From an uncultured Bacilli bacterium (GTDB lineage Bacteria; Bacillota_I; Bacilli_A; RF39; UBA660), in NCBI GenBank assembly GCA_910584255.1, contig CAJTXV010000032.1:1-17894 (forward strand): a DNA stretch of 17,894 nt, in the 5' to 3' direction. The translations under genes and the position numbers were made by a program. Every line of letters begins with the position of its first letter. The stretch's first letter is position 1. Below are positions 1-6,418 of the stretch, in pieces. A model generated the notes under the pieces. That model saw nothing but the letters and a program-made list of their open reading frames with translations. It made no database searches and had not been told where the DNA came from.

Positions 1-2
1 AT

Positions 3-40
3 AAAAAAGACAAATAAGTAATTTCTTTTACCTATTTGTC
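3..40 (-). terminator. Intrinsic terminator closing the J-domain gene pair
   Basis: On the minus strand a 13-base stem (bases 40-28 with 21-9, one G-U pair) encloses a 6-base loop and is followed by six T residues (8-3). It lies just past the stop of the minus-strand gene ending at 57, so it should end that transcript. Confidence 0.8.
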
Positions 41-49
41 AACAGTCTG

Positions 50-71
50 AAAGTCTCTAAGAGACTTTTTT
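50..71 (+). terminator. Possible plus-strand terminator hairpin
   Basis: An 8-base stem AAAGTCTC/GAGACTTT with a 3-base loop is followed by a T run on the plus strand. It overlaps the end of the minus-strand J-domain gene and could stop transcription entering from the left. No plus-strand gene is visible on that side of the window. Confidence 0.35.
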
Positions 72-1028
72 ATAATTTTTAATTTTAACATTGACAGTAC
101 TTTTTTTATCATGATTTCTATTTTCATCAAAGAAAATAGTTGCATTTTGAATCGTATGAATCACAGTCATAAAAGATTGAAAATCAAAAACCTGAAGATT
201 ACGAATGCTAGACATATAGTGTTCTTTAATAAATTCTTTACATGCTTTTAATTCGTGATAAAATAGAAAATTAGAAGTAGCGTTGTCGTTCATTTTTTTT
301 CTTTTCATGTTTTTTGCTCCTGCTTTTTCAAAACGATTACATTCCATCGTTGATTGACTACAAATATTCTCTGGTCCTCGATGCATCGATTTTACAGACC
401 TTTTTGAAGAAGATAAATATTTTGAAAAAGAAGAATGTAATTCCTTCCCATTTGCAATCTCAACATGATTTTTTTGGCACCATAGTAGAAAACTATGAAT
501 GGCTTCTTCCGAATAATTGCATCTTCTCAAAGTGTTACGAATTACATTCGGAGAAACCTTAAAGCGGTAACTAGTTCCACCCCTCTTAGTAGAACGGATA
601 TCACTCTTACTAGAACTCTCATTCGAATCTTTTCTAATAACACTTACGTTAGTAGGTTGAACCTGATCATCAGTAGAATGAATATCTACTTCTTTCTCCG
701 CAGAACTAAATTGGTTAGAAGACGTAGAATCACTTTGTTTCATAGTAGATTCCGTAGACTGTTTCTTATGTAGAAGTTGAAAATCTACATAATATACATT
801 ATAAATACTACGCATCATTGGATCTTTTAAAACAGCATAGGCTATGGAAAGTTTTCCCATCATATCATTATCTTCCATCCCCGACATAAAGTCTGGATGA
901 TAAATTTTAGATAAACGATAATAATTCTTTTTAATTTCTTCTTCTGATGTATCCATATCTACTGCTAATAATTGATAAAAATCTAGGAATTTACCATTTT
1001 GAAAAAAGGTTGTTACCTTTTCAAGCAT
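57..1028 (-). CDS. J-domain (DnaJ-like) protein, second of a tandem pair
   Basis: The N-terminus (about residues 15-80) is a J-domain with the HPD motif at 44-46 (YHPDF), which in this family stimulates the ATPase of a DnaK-type Hsp70. There is no Gly/Phe region, zinc-finger or substrate domain of a classical DnaJ. A Ser-rich low-complexity linker (about 85-155) leads to a block at 159-205 that closely resembles one in the neighbouring gene, containing RRCNYSEEAI and LLWCQKN. The rest is Lys-rich and unrecognised. I place the start at the ATG at 1028 because GAGGTGGT lies directly upstream; a GTG at 1037 would overlap that site. The gene has its own promoter (1052-1080) and ends at a terminator. 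Probably a specialised Hsp70 co-chaperone; its client is unknown. Confidence 0.8.
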   Translation of the reverse strand: MLEKVTTFFQNGKFLDFYQLLAVDMDTSEEEIKKNYYRLSKIYHPDFMSGMEDNDMMGKLSIAYAVLKDPMMRSIYNVYYVDFQLLHKKQSTESTMKQSDSTSSNQFSSAEKEVDIHSTDDQVQPTNVSVIRKDSNESSSKSDIRSTKRGGTSYRFKVSPNVIRNTLRRCNYSEEAIHSFLLWCQKNHVEIANGKELHSSFSKYLSSSKRSVKSMHRGPENICSQSTMECNRFEKAGAKNMKRKKMNDNATSNFLFYHELKACKEFIKEHYMSSIRNLQVFDFQSFMTVIHTIQNATIFFDENRNHDKKSTVNVKIKNYKKVS

Positions 1029-1051
1029 ATATACCACCTCACTAACGCCAT

Positions 1052-1080
1052 ATTATAACATATTTTATATCCTTCTGCAA
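1052..1080 (-). promoter_or_regulatory. Promoter of the second J-domain gene
   Basis: On the minus strand TTGCAG (1080-1075), a 17-base spacer and a perfect TATAAT (1057-1052) lie just upstream of the GAGGTGGT ribosome binding site and the ATG at 1028. This fits a vegetative sigma-A promoter, so this gene need not depend on read-through from the gene before it. Confidence 0.65.
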
Positions 1081-1090
1081 GTTTTACATT

Positions 1091-1891
1091 TCATGAACAG
1101 TAATAATACTTAATTTTTGGCTTAGAATAAAAAGTTACTCTAGAAATAGGAGTATAAGGATATAAAAGCATTCTAACAGGACAAACACGATAAACTTCTA
1201 AATTAGAAATTCGTGGTAATACAGAAATTGTACTCTCTAAATAAGAATTCAAAAGACTAGCGACCACCATCTGTCTAACAATCATTTGGCGATAGAAAAT
1301 AGAATCTAATGCTTGAAAAGAATCAAAACGATTAGGATTAAAAAAATCATATTTCTCTTTTGACGATTCTTCAAAGTATGTTTTTCCTACGGTTGCTTTT
1401 TCTTGATTCAAAGAACGGTATTCCTGAAATCTAGAAGAAAGTTCACTTCCACTAGAAATAGAAACAGAATTTCTTTGACACCAAAGAATAAATCCTTGAA
1501 TCACACGATCCGAATAATGACATTTCCTAAGTAATTCACGAATATAATTCCAAGAAAAATAAGTATTAGAAGTATTCATACTAGAAGAAGTATGTGATTC
1601 TTGATGAAATCTATGACTAGAGGAAGCCGTATTCTTTTTTCCTTGATTAATATAATAAGAATCATATAAATTCCTAGTATCCTGATTCCTTAAAATACGA
1701 TAAGCAAGTCCAATTTTCTTCATTCTTTCAGCATTTCCTCGTTCAGCATCGGGATGATAAATTTTAGAAAGACGATGATAATTCTTTTTAATTTCCTCAC
1801 CACTAGCATTTCGATTTACCTCTAATATTTGATAAAAATCTAAAAAAACACGATTTTCATAAAACGAATCAATAATTCCATTTTCATTCAT
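1091..1891 (-). CDS. J-domain (DnaJ-like) protein, first of a tandem pair
   Basis: A 266-residue protein with an N-terminal J-domain (about 17-80) carrying HPD at 46-48 (YHPDA) and the usual helix IV end (RNLYDSYY). A Ser/Thr/His-rich linker (about 85-110) leads to a conserved block at 112-160 with LRKCHYSDRV and ILWCQRN, matching the block in the next gene. The C-terminus is hydrophobic and Tyr/Val-rich, with ISNLEVY echoing IRNLQVF in the paralogue. GAGGGTGAT precedes the ATG at 1891. The two genes look like an old tandem duplication sharing the same two-domain plan with diverged tails. It follows nadK, but a good promoter lies between them, so it is probably not part of the NAD operon. Likely an Hsp70 co-chaperone of unknown target. 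Confidence 0.8.
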   Translation of the reverse strand: MNENGIIDSFYENRVFLDFYQILEVNRNASGEEIKKNYHRLSKIYHPDAERGNAERMKKIGLAYRILRNQDTRNLYDSYYINQGKKNTASSSHRFHQESHTSSSMNTSNTYFSWNYIRELLRKCHYSDRVIQGFILWCQRNSVSISSGSELSSRFQEYRSLNQEKATVGKTYFEESSKEKYDFFNPNRFDSFQALDSIFYRQMIVRQMVVASLLNSYLESTISVLPRISNLEVYRVCPVRMLLYPYTPISRVTFYSKPKIKYYYCS

Positions 1892-1914
1892 GCTATCACC
1901 CTCAATAATTTCCT

Positions 1915-1943
1915 ATCTTAACACATTTACTTATGTTTTTCAA
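1915..1943 (-). promoter_or_regulatory. Promoter of the first J-domain gene
   Basis: On the minus strand TTGAAA (1943-1938), a 17-base spacer and TAAGAT (1920-1915) lie 24 bases upstream of the ATG at 1891. The match is reasonable rather than perfect. The gene could also receive read-through from nadK, because I saw no strong terminator after nadK. Confidence 0.5.
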
Positions 1944-1957
1944 CCTTTAAAATGTGT

Positions 1958-2017
1958 TTATCCACAAAAACAATGGATAACTCCTATTTTAAAAACTTTT
2001 CAAAAACTTTATCCACA
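1958..2017. promoter_or_regulatory. Cluster of DnaA-box-like sequences
   Basis: The exact nonamer TTATCCACA, the consensus DnaA box, occurs twice on the plus strand at 1958-1966 and 2009-2017. A related TTATCCATT lies on the minus strand between them (1980-1972). The outer box lies within the 3' end of nadK. The middle pair also forms a TTATCCA/TGGATAA inverted repeat, so a weak RNA hairpin is another reading. Chance occurrence in AT-rich DNA cannot be excluded. Confidence 0.35.
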
Positions 2018-2784
2018 AACTGATTAGAAAAACGAAGCAATTGAATTCGTTTCTGATTCACAACCGTATCTACTCTTTTGACATTAGAAAATATATAGTT
2101 GCATCCATCGACCGTAATTAAAAAATCATTTTCTCTATTTTTCGGTAGAATCGTCACTGTTTTATTTTCTGGAATAATCAAAGAATTTCTTAAAGAGGAA
2201 TATACCTTTGAATTTAACGGAGCGATTGGTGTTAATTGAAGAGTATGAAAATCATCAAATACAATACTTCCACCAAACGATAAATTATAAGCAGTAGAAC
2301 CTACAGAAGTAGAAATTAACATTCCATCTCCCGCATAATGTTCTAGTAATCTCTCATCAATTTGAACATCAAAATGACAAGTATCTAGATGACTGTTTCG
2401 AATTACAATTTCATTGAGCGATTTAAAATAACGGTTTTCTTTTTCTGATTGTACCTTTGTCTCCTGAATACCTAAAGAAACACTTTTGTATGTATCTTCT
2501 TTCAAATTTTGAATCAATAAATCTAAGTCTTCTAATTTCAGTTCTTGAAGAAAACCCAAAGTTCCAGTATTAATCCCTACATAATAAATATTTTCATCAA
2601 AATCATTTTCCCTCACCATTCTTAAAAATGAGCCATCTCCTCCAATCGCAATTGCCAAATCATAATTAGAATCTACATACTTCAAATGTGCATCCTCTAA
2701 AACTCTTTGAACAGAAAGAGCAGTCATTTTTGCTTTCTCATTCTCATTTACAAATAATTTAAAATTTTTAATAATGTTACTCAT
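1984..2784 (-). CDS. nadK: NAD kinase
   Basis: Phosphorylates NAD to NADP in the cytoplasm. From the ATG at 2784 the protein is 266 residues, the usual length for a Bacillus-type NAD kinase. It shows the GGDG nucleotide loop (48-51), NTGTLGF (72-78), NE (124-125) and the NAD-site stretch DGMLISTSVGSTAYN (153-167) followed by SFGG. A longer frame runs upstream to 2868, but those residues lie inside nrtR. The ATG at 2784 has AGGAGA at good spacing, and the nrtR stop TAA overlaps the first codons (8-base overlap), which suggests translational coupling. It is the last gene of operon A and carries out the final step of the encoded NAD(P) pathway. Confidence 0.95.
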   Translation of the reverse strand: MSNIIKNFKLFVNENEKAKMTALSVQRVLEDAHLKYVDSNYDLAIAIGGDGSFLRMVRENDFDENIYYVGINTGTLGFLQELKLEDLDLLIQNLKEDTYKSVSLGIQETKVQSEKENRYFKSLNEIVIRNSHLDTCHFDVQIDERLLEHYAGDGMLISTSVGSTAYNLSFGGSIVFDDFHTLQLTPIAPLNSKVYSSLRNSLIIPENKTVTILPKNRENDFLITVDGCNYIFSNVKRVDTVVNQKRIQLLRFSNQFVDKVFEKFLK

Positions 2785-3610
2785 GATTTCTCCTATAACG
2801 GAATAACGCAGACGGTCTGTGTCCACCTCCTGTTTGTACTTTATCAGTCTTTTCCACTTTATTCGCAATAATTCTACGAAATGCTGGATCTAATAATTTT
2901 TTTCCTAAAATCACTTCATACACTTGTTGAAGTTCCCCTAAAGTAAAGTATTCTCCCATCATATTAAAAACAATATCTGTATAAGAAATTTTATTTTTTA
3001 GACGAGAAATACCAGAAACAATAGTTTTCGCATGATCAAAAGCCAAAGCATCATTCTTTTTAACAATATATTCATACCTGTCACTCGTAAGACTTTTCAG
3101 TTTCTTCTCTATCACAACTGAAAAATGCTCTACACCATTATCAAAAGAAACTTGAATTTCTTTTTCATCCTCTAAAACATCCATCGAAAACCAAGAAGCA
3201 TTTTCTGTGATACAATCTTCTAATTTATTCTTATCTACCAAAGCAATATAAGAGACACTAACAATTCTCATTCGGGGATCACGATCAACACTACCAAACG
3301 TATAAAGCTGTTCCATATAAATATTATGTAGATTCGTCTCTCTTTCCAAAATACGTTTCGCAGCATCATCAATTGCCTCATCAATACCGACAAATCCACC
3401 AGGAAGCGTCCACTTTCCTTTAAATGGATAATTATTTCTTTTAACAAGTAATACACTAAAATTTTTCTTAGAAAGTTTACGGTAATTCCCAGTATTTTCA
3501 CTAGAAACACTAAAAATAGCCATGTCTGTAGTTAAAGATAATTTTTCAAATTGACTAGAATCATAATCCTTTAAAAACTCTTCTTCTGATTGATAATCTT
3601 TTTCTATCAT
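2777..3610 (-). CDS. nrtR: NrtR-type Nudix-related transcriptional regulator of NAD metabolism
   Basis: A 277-residue protein with an N-terminal Nudix-fold domain (about 25-170, with WTLPGGFV and LYTFGSVDRDPR as in NrtR and related ADP-ribose-binding proteins) and a C-terminal winged-helix region (about 205-275, ending GGGHRPSALFRYR). This is the NrtR architecture, a repressor of NAD genes typically released from DNA by ADP-ribose. The Nudix box (72-94) keeps Gly72, Glu78, Arg86 and Glu91. The Glu after Arg is Ile87, the first Glu of the EE pair is Arg90 and the Gly is Asn93, so hydrolysis is probably lost. It lies inside operon A with an additional promoter just upstream (3636-3664). Ribosome binding site GAGGTGAT. 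The likely operators are the four palindromes listed separately. The family call is strong; the ligand is inferred. Confidence 0.88.
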   Translation of the reverse strand: MIEKDYQSEEEFLKDYDSSQFEKLSLTTDMAIFSVSSENTGNYRKLSKKNFSVLLVKRNNYPFKGKWTLPGGFVGIDEAIDDAAKRILERETNLHNIYMEQLYTFGSVDRDPRMRIVSVSYIALVDKNKLEDCITENASWFSMDVLEDEKEIQVSFDNGVEHFSVVIEKKLKSLTSDRYEYIVKKNDALAFDHAKTIVSGISRLKNKISYTDIVFNMMGEYFTLGELQQVYEVILGKKLLDPAFRRIIANKVEKTDKVQTGGGHRPSALFRYRRNHE

Positions 3611-3635
3611 AGAATCACCTCTTCTTCATAAATTG

Positions 3636-3664
3636 ATTATAACAGTTCCAAAAGTAGAAGACAA
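3636..3664 (-). promoter_or_regulatory. Internal promoter for nrtR-nadK
   Basis: In the pncC-nrtR gap the minus strand has TTGTCT (3664-3659), a 17-base spacer and a perfect TATAAT (3641-3636). No copy of the TTGTTATTAA palindrome is here. nrtR and nadK may therefore be made at a basal level even when the main operon promoter is repressed. Confidence 0.6.
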
Positions 3665-3669
3665 GAAAT

Positions 3670-4149
3670 CTAAGCTAAAATTTCAAGGAATAAAGCTAGT
3701 ACCCCACGTAACACTGTATTTTTATTTAAATAGCGAACAAATTCATGAACTTCTATCTGTTTTTTATAATACTTCTCGAGCTTTGAATCATAAATACTAA
3801 TATAAATTTTATTTTTCATATCTACAGGATTTTCTGGATCTGCCACATTCAAAAGTCCTGTAATCCCAATTCCATAATCACTATTTGAAAATTCTGAAAT
3901 TGCTTTACTCATCGCATCTGCTGTTTCCTGACTATAAACTGTATATTTTTCAATAATCTCTTTGGGAACACCCATTTTAATTTTATATTCGTTCGAATAA
4001 GTCACTGCGGAAAAATGGAAAACATCACTGGCACCCCCTACATTCGTAATCAAATTAGCTAATCCCCCACCAGTACAAGACTCCATCGTTGAAATCGTTT
4101 GATGATTTTTTTCTAAAATTCTTACAATTTTTCTCATATCTTCTAACAT
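3670..4149 (-). CDS. pncC: CinA C-terminal type amidohydrolase (NMN deamidase family)
   Basis: A stand-alone CinA C-terminal domain. The family converts nicotinamide mononucleotide to nicotinate mononucleotide, returning NMN (for example from NAD-dependent ligase) to the NAD pathway. The hallmark ESCTGGG (23-29, catalytic Ser24) is followed by VTYSNEYKIKMGV with the conserved Tyr and Lys, then SQETADAM, and GITG (95-98) matching the conserved SITG. The usual GIAGP stretch reads GLLNVADPENP, so it belongs to a divergent subgroup. The frame can also start at a GTG (4158) overlapping the nadD stop; the ATG at 4149, with AAGGA upstream, looks better. The position between nadD and nrtR supports a role in NAD recycling rather than competence. 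Confidence 0.82.
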   Translation of the reverse strand: MLEDMRKIVRILEKNHQTISTMESCTGGGLANLITNVGGASDVFHFSAVTYSNEYKIKMGVPKEIIEKYTVYSQETADAMSKAISEFSNSDYGIGITGLLNVADPENPVDMKNKIYISIYDSKLEKYYKKQIEVHEFVRYLNKNTVLRGVLALFLEILA

Positions 4150-4154
4150 ATATC

Positions 4155-4748
4155 TCACATCCTTGATTGGTATAAATCTTTTTCTATAATAAAATCAAAC
4201 ACTTTTTTAGAAATATATTGCCCTACAAAATCCAAATTCTTTTCCTTCAAAGCCTTTCTAAGTTCAGTAGAAGAAAGAACGAAGGGATGTACATCGGTAA
4301 ATGTAACCTTTTTAGGAAGATTTTGATATAAACTCTCTAAATCCCCTACTTTATCACTATTTCTTAGAATCACTAATAAGTGATAATCTCTTAAAATTTC
4401 CTCATAGTGTTTCCAATTAGGTAAATCTAAATAAAGATCACTTCCTAAAATGAAACAAATCTCATCTAGAGAATACTGATTCTTAAAATAAGCTAAGGTT
4501 TGATAAGTATACACACGATGATTTTGAAGTTCATAGTCAGATACTTGCAGATTCTCTTTATCTTCTGTCATAAGGAGTGCCATTTGATACCGTAAATCAT
4601 CTTCTAATAAATCAGACTTAGGATATTTTTTACCAGTTGGAACATAGATTACCTGATCTACATATCCGTGAGAAATCATCTTTTCACCGATTTCTAAATG
4701 CATCTGATGTGGCGGATTAAAACTACCGCCAAAAATTCCAATTTTCAT
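4155..4748 (-). CDS. nadD: Nicotinate-mononucleotide adenylyltransferase
   Basis: Joins NaMN and ATP to give nicotinate adenine dinucleotide. The N-terminus GIFGGSFNPPH (4-14) and SSTELR (159-164, the ISSTxxR motif) are hallmarks of this nucleotidyltransferase family; LGSDLYLDLPNWKHYEEIL resembles the NaMN-site region of NadD rather than CoaD. The 197-residue length is typical. One oddity: the usual HxGH motif reads HQMH (14-17), with both His present but the Gly replaced by Met. It overlaps the upstream PRPP synthase by four bases (ATGA) and the downstream pncC frame, so translation is probably coupled within operon A. It links NaMN made by PncB (operon B) and PncC to NadE. Confidence 0.92.
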   Translation of the reverse strand: MKIGIFGGSFNPPHQMHLEIGEKMISHGYVDQVIYVPTGKKYPKSDLLEDDLRYQMALLMTEDKENLQVSDYELQNHRVYTYQTLAYFKNQYSLDEICFILGSDLYLDLPNWKHYEEILRDYHLLVILRNSDKVGDLESLYQNLPKKVTFTDVHPFVLSSTELRKALKEKNLDFVGQYISKKVFDFIIEKDLYQSRM

Positions 4749-5824
4749 TTTATTCTACCTCCCAACGTTTTCTTTAAAAGTTCCTCTTGTACACCAAACA
4801 ATGGACTCATTGGTCTTTTTTCATGAAGGGTCTCAATAATTTCACTTAGTTGCATAGAACAATCCACATCTTGATACCAATCTTCATTTTTAATAGAATC
4901 TGGTACATAACTTAAATTAGTAGAATAAAGTTTATCAAAAAGTCCTTGTTGATAAGCTTCTACGAATGGCATAATCCCTCCTGTAAGTAAAGCAAAACTT
5001 GCGACTAAATAAACATTAGAAGCGCCTCGTTTTTTTAATTCTTCCCCAACTTCAATCATAGAAGTACCTGATGCAATCATATCATCTACAACTAAAATAT
5101 CCTTTCCTTCTACAGGTTCTCCCAAATAAGTATGCTCTAAAATAGGATTCTTGCCATCCACTACTTGTGTTAAATCTCGTCTTTTATAAAATGCACCTAC
5201 ATTGCATCCTAACATTTCTGCATAATACTGTGCCCGCTCCATTGCACCAAAATCAGGACTCACTACCAATAAATTTTTTAAATTCACTTTTTCTTTTTGT
5301 AGTAAAGTAGAAAGAATCGCATTGGTTGGATAAAAACTTTCAAATGGAAGAAGAGGAACTGCATTACTAACATTTGGATCATGGCAATCAAACGTCACAA
5401 TATGATGAACACCAAGACGTTCTAGTTCTTGAAGGGCAATGGCACAATCAAGTGACTCTCTTCCTTTCCTTTTATGTTGCCGTGACTGATATAAAAGAGG
5501 CATTACCACCGTAATTTTAGAAGCATATCCAGAAGCTGCAGAAATAACTCTTTTAATATCTTGAAAATGTTCATCTGGTGACATCAAATGACACTTTCCA
5601 TGCATCGAATAAGAAATATCATAATTGCCAACATCTGATAAAATATATAAATCTTGATCTCTGATACTTCCATCAATCATAATCTTTCCTTCTCCATTGG
5701 AGAATCTACTATTAGAAATTGGAAGAATTACAGACTCATGATAAGTTTTTTGTAAATGAAAGTCTACCATTTTTCCAAATTCTAGACAATTTTCCATAAC
5801 TATTAATTTTAAATTATTTTTCAT
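4745..5824 (-). CDS. prs: Ribose-phosphate pyrophosphokinase (PRPP synthase), atypical clostridial-type
   Basis: Makes PRPP from ribose 5-phosphate and ATP. Visible signatures are SRQHKRKGRES (114-124, ATP site), FDCHDP (145-150) with the conserved His148, the flexible-loop KRR (214-216) and the PRPP loop VVDDMIASGTS (245-255). At 359 residues it is longer than the usual roughly 315. It carries the extra YSMHGKCHLMSPDEHFQD segment (72-89) that I associate with a second PRPP synthase type in Clostridia. It opens operon A, directly behind the palindrome-covered promoter. NAD salvage consumes PRPP at the PncB step, so this is plausibly a PRPP supply tuned to NAD demand. Whether the genome has another prs cannot be seen here. 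Confidence 0.88.
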   Translation of the reverse strand: MKNNLKLIVMENCLEFGKMVDFHLQKTYHESVILPISNSRFSNGEGKIMIDGSIRDQDLYILSDVGNYDISYSMHGKCHLMSPDEHFQDIKRVISAASGYASKITVVMPLLYQSRQHKRKGRESLDCAIALQELERLGVHHIVTFDCHDPNVSNAVPLLPFESFYPTNAILSTLLQKEKVNLKNLLVVSPDFGAMERAQYYAEMLGCNVGAFYKRRDLTQVVDGKNPILEHTYLGEPVEGKDILVVDDMIASGTSMIEVGEELKKRGASNVYLVASFALLTGGIMPFVEAYQQGLFDKLYSTNLSYVPDSIKNEDWYQDVDCSMQLSEIIETLHEKRPMSPLFGVQEELLKKTLGGRIK

Positions 5825-5860
5825 ACCATTCCCTCATTTCTATAATTTATACTTTAGAAT

Positions 5861-5905
5861 CAAATATATTTGTTATTAACATTATATTAATAACAAATAT
5901 ATTTG
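5861..5905. promoter_or_regulatory. Candidate NrtR operator 1 (perfect 19-base inverted repeat)
   Basis: CAAATATATTTGTTATTAA (5861-5879) and its exact reverse complement (5887-5905) flank the 7-base centre CATTATA. The core is TTGTTATTAA-N7-TTAATAACAA. The centre is the -10 box of the operon A promoter and the right arm fills the spacer, so a bound repressor would block RNA polymerase. It also lies upstream of the divergent gene at 5967. Assignment to NrtR is inferred from the encoded regulator and from the repeats of the same core before operon B. Confidence 0.75.
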
Positions 5906-5909
5906 TCAA
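5881..5909 (-). promoter_or_regulatory. Main promoter of operon A (prs-nadD-pncC-nrtR-nadK)
   Basis: On the minus strand a perfect TTGACA (5909-5904), a 17-base spacer and a perfect TATAAT (5886-5881) lie upstream of the prs start at 5824. This is a consensus sigma-A promoter, fully overlapped by the inverted repeat at 5861-5905. A strong promoter covered by an operator is the expected layout for a repressed gene set. Confidence 0.85.
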
Positions 5910-5966
5910 CCCTTATCATAAAAAAAATAAAATAGAATAAAAAATTATAAGAACTAAGGAGTACCT

Positions 5967-6368
5967 ATGAATGAAAAAGAATTACAAAATAAACAACTAA
6001 AAATCATTGATGGACAATTATTAGGATGTATTCTCTATATTATCTCTCTCATTGTATCTATTATTATTATTTTCAATCAAAGAAAAAATGCTCTTAACAA
6101 GGAACAATTTTTAACTGGGGAGGAATCTCAAACAATTGCTCTTGCCAATAAAATATTTATTCTACTATTAATTATCTTATTTCTATATTTAAATTATGAG
6201 TCATATCAACTCGCAAAAAATACAAATCAAGATACCTCTGCACTAGAATTACAAATTGTTGGATCCACACTATCCATCGCTGTTGCACTGATTGGTCTTT
6301 ATGTAGTAGCAACCAATTTTACAAATACAAATTTACAAACTGCAGAAATTGAAAATCCTTTTGCTTAA
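5967..6368 (+). CDS. Small membrane protein, three predicted helices
   Basis: I do not recognise this 133-residue protein. It has a charged N-terminus, then hydrophobic segments at about 18-37, 62-78 and 96-115, with no signal-peptide cleavage site that I can point to. AAGGAG precedes the ATG at good spacing. It is divergent from operon A, and the 142-base gap between them contains the operator and promoter described above. A plus-strand TTGTCA overlapping the operator's right end, with TAAAAT 19 bases later, is a weak candidate promoter, so the same repressor might affect it. The gene at 6419 follows closely and is probably co-transcribed. Confidence 0.65.
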   Translation: MNEKELQNKQLKIIDGQLLGCILYIISLIVSIIIIFNQRKNALNKEQFLTGEESQTIALANKIFILLLIILFLYLNYESYQLAKNTNQDTSALELQIVGSTLSIAVALIGLYVVATNFTNTNLQTAEIENPFA

Positions 6369-6418
6369 AAATTGTACTGAAAAGAGAAAAAAAACATAAA
6401 TAATAATAGGTGATAAAT

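Noticed and set aside
314..773. Plus-strand open frames opposite the second J-domain gene
   Set aside because: They lack ribosome binding sites, have unlikely composition and lie wholly antisense to a gene with clear domains.
1958..2017. A chromosomal replication origin
   Set aside because: Only three boxes, no dnaA or dnaN nearby and no clear unwinding element beyond general AT richness.
2785..2868. Upstream extension of nadK
   Set aside because: These codons lie inside the winged-helix end of nrtR. The ATG at 2784 has its own AGGAGA site and gives the family's usual length.
3268..3510. Alternative minus-strand frame inside nrtR
   Set aside because: Shadow of the Nudix-domain coding sequence, with no start signal.
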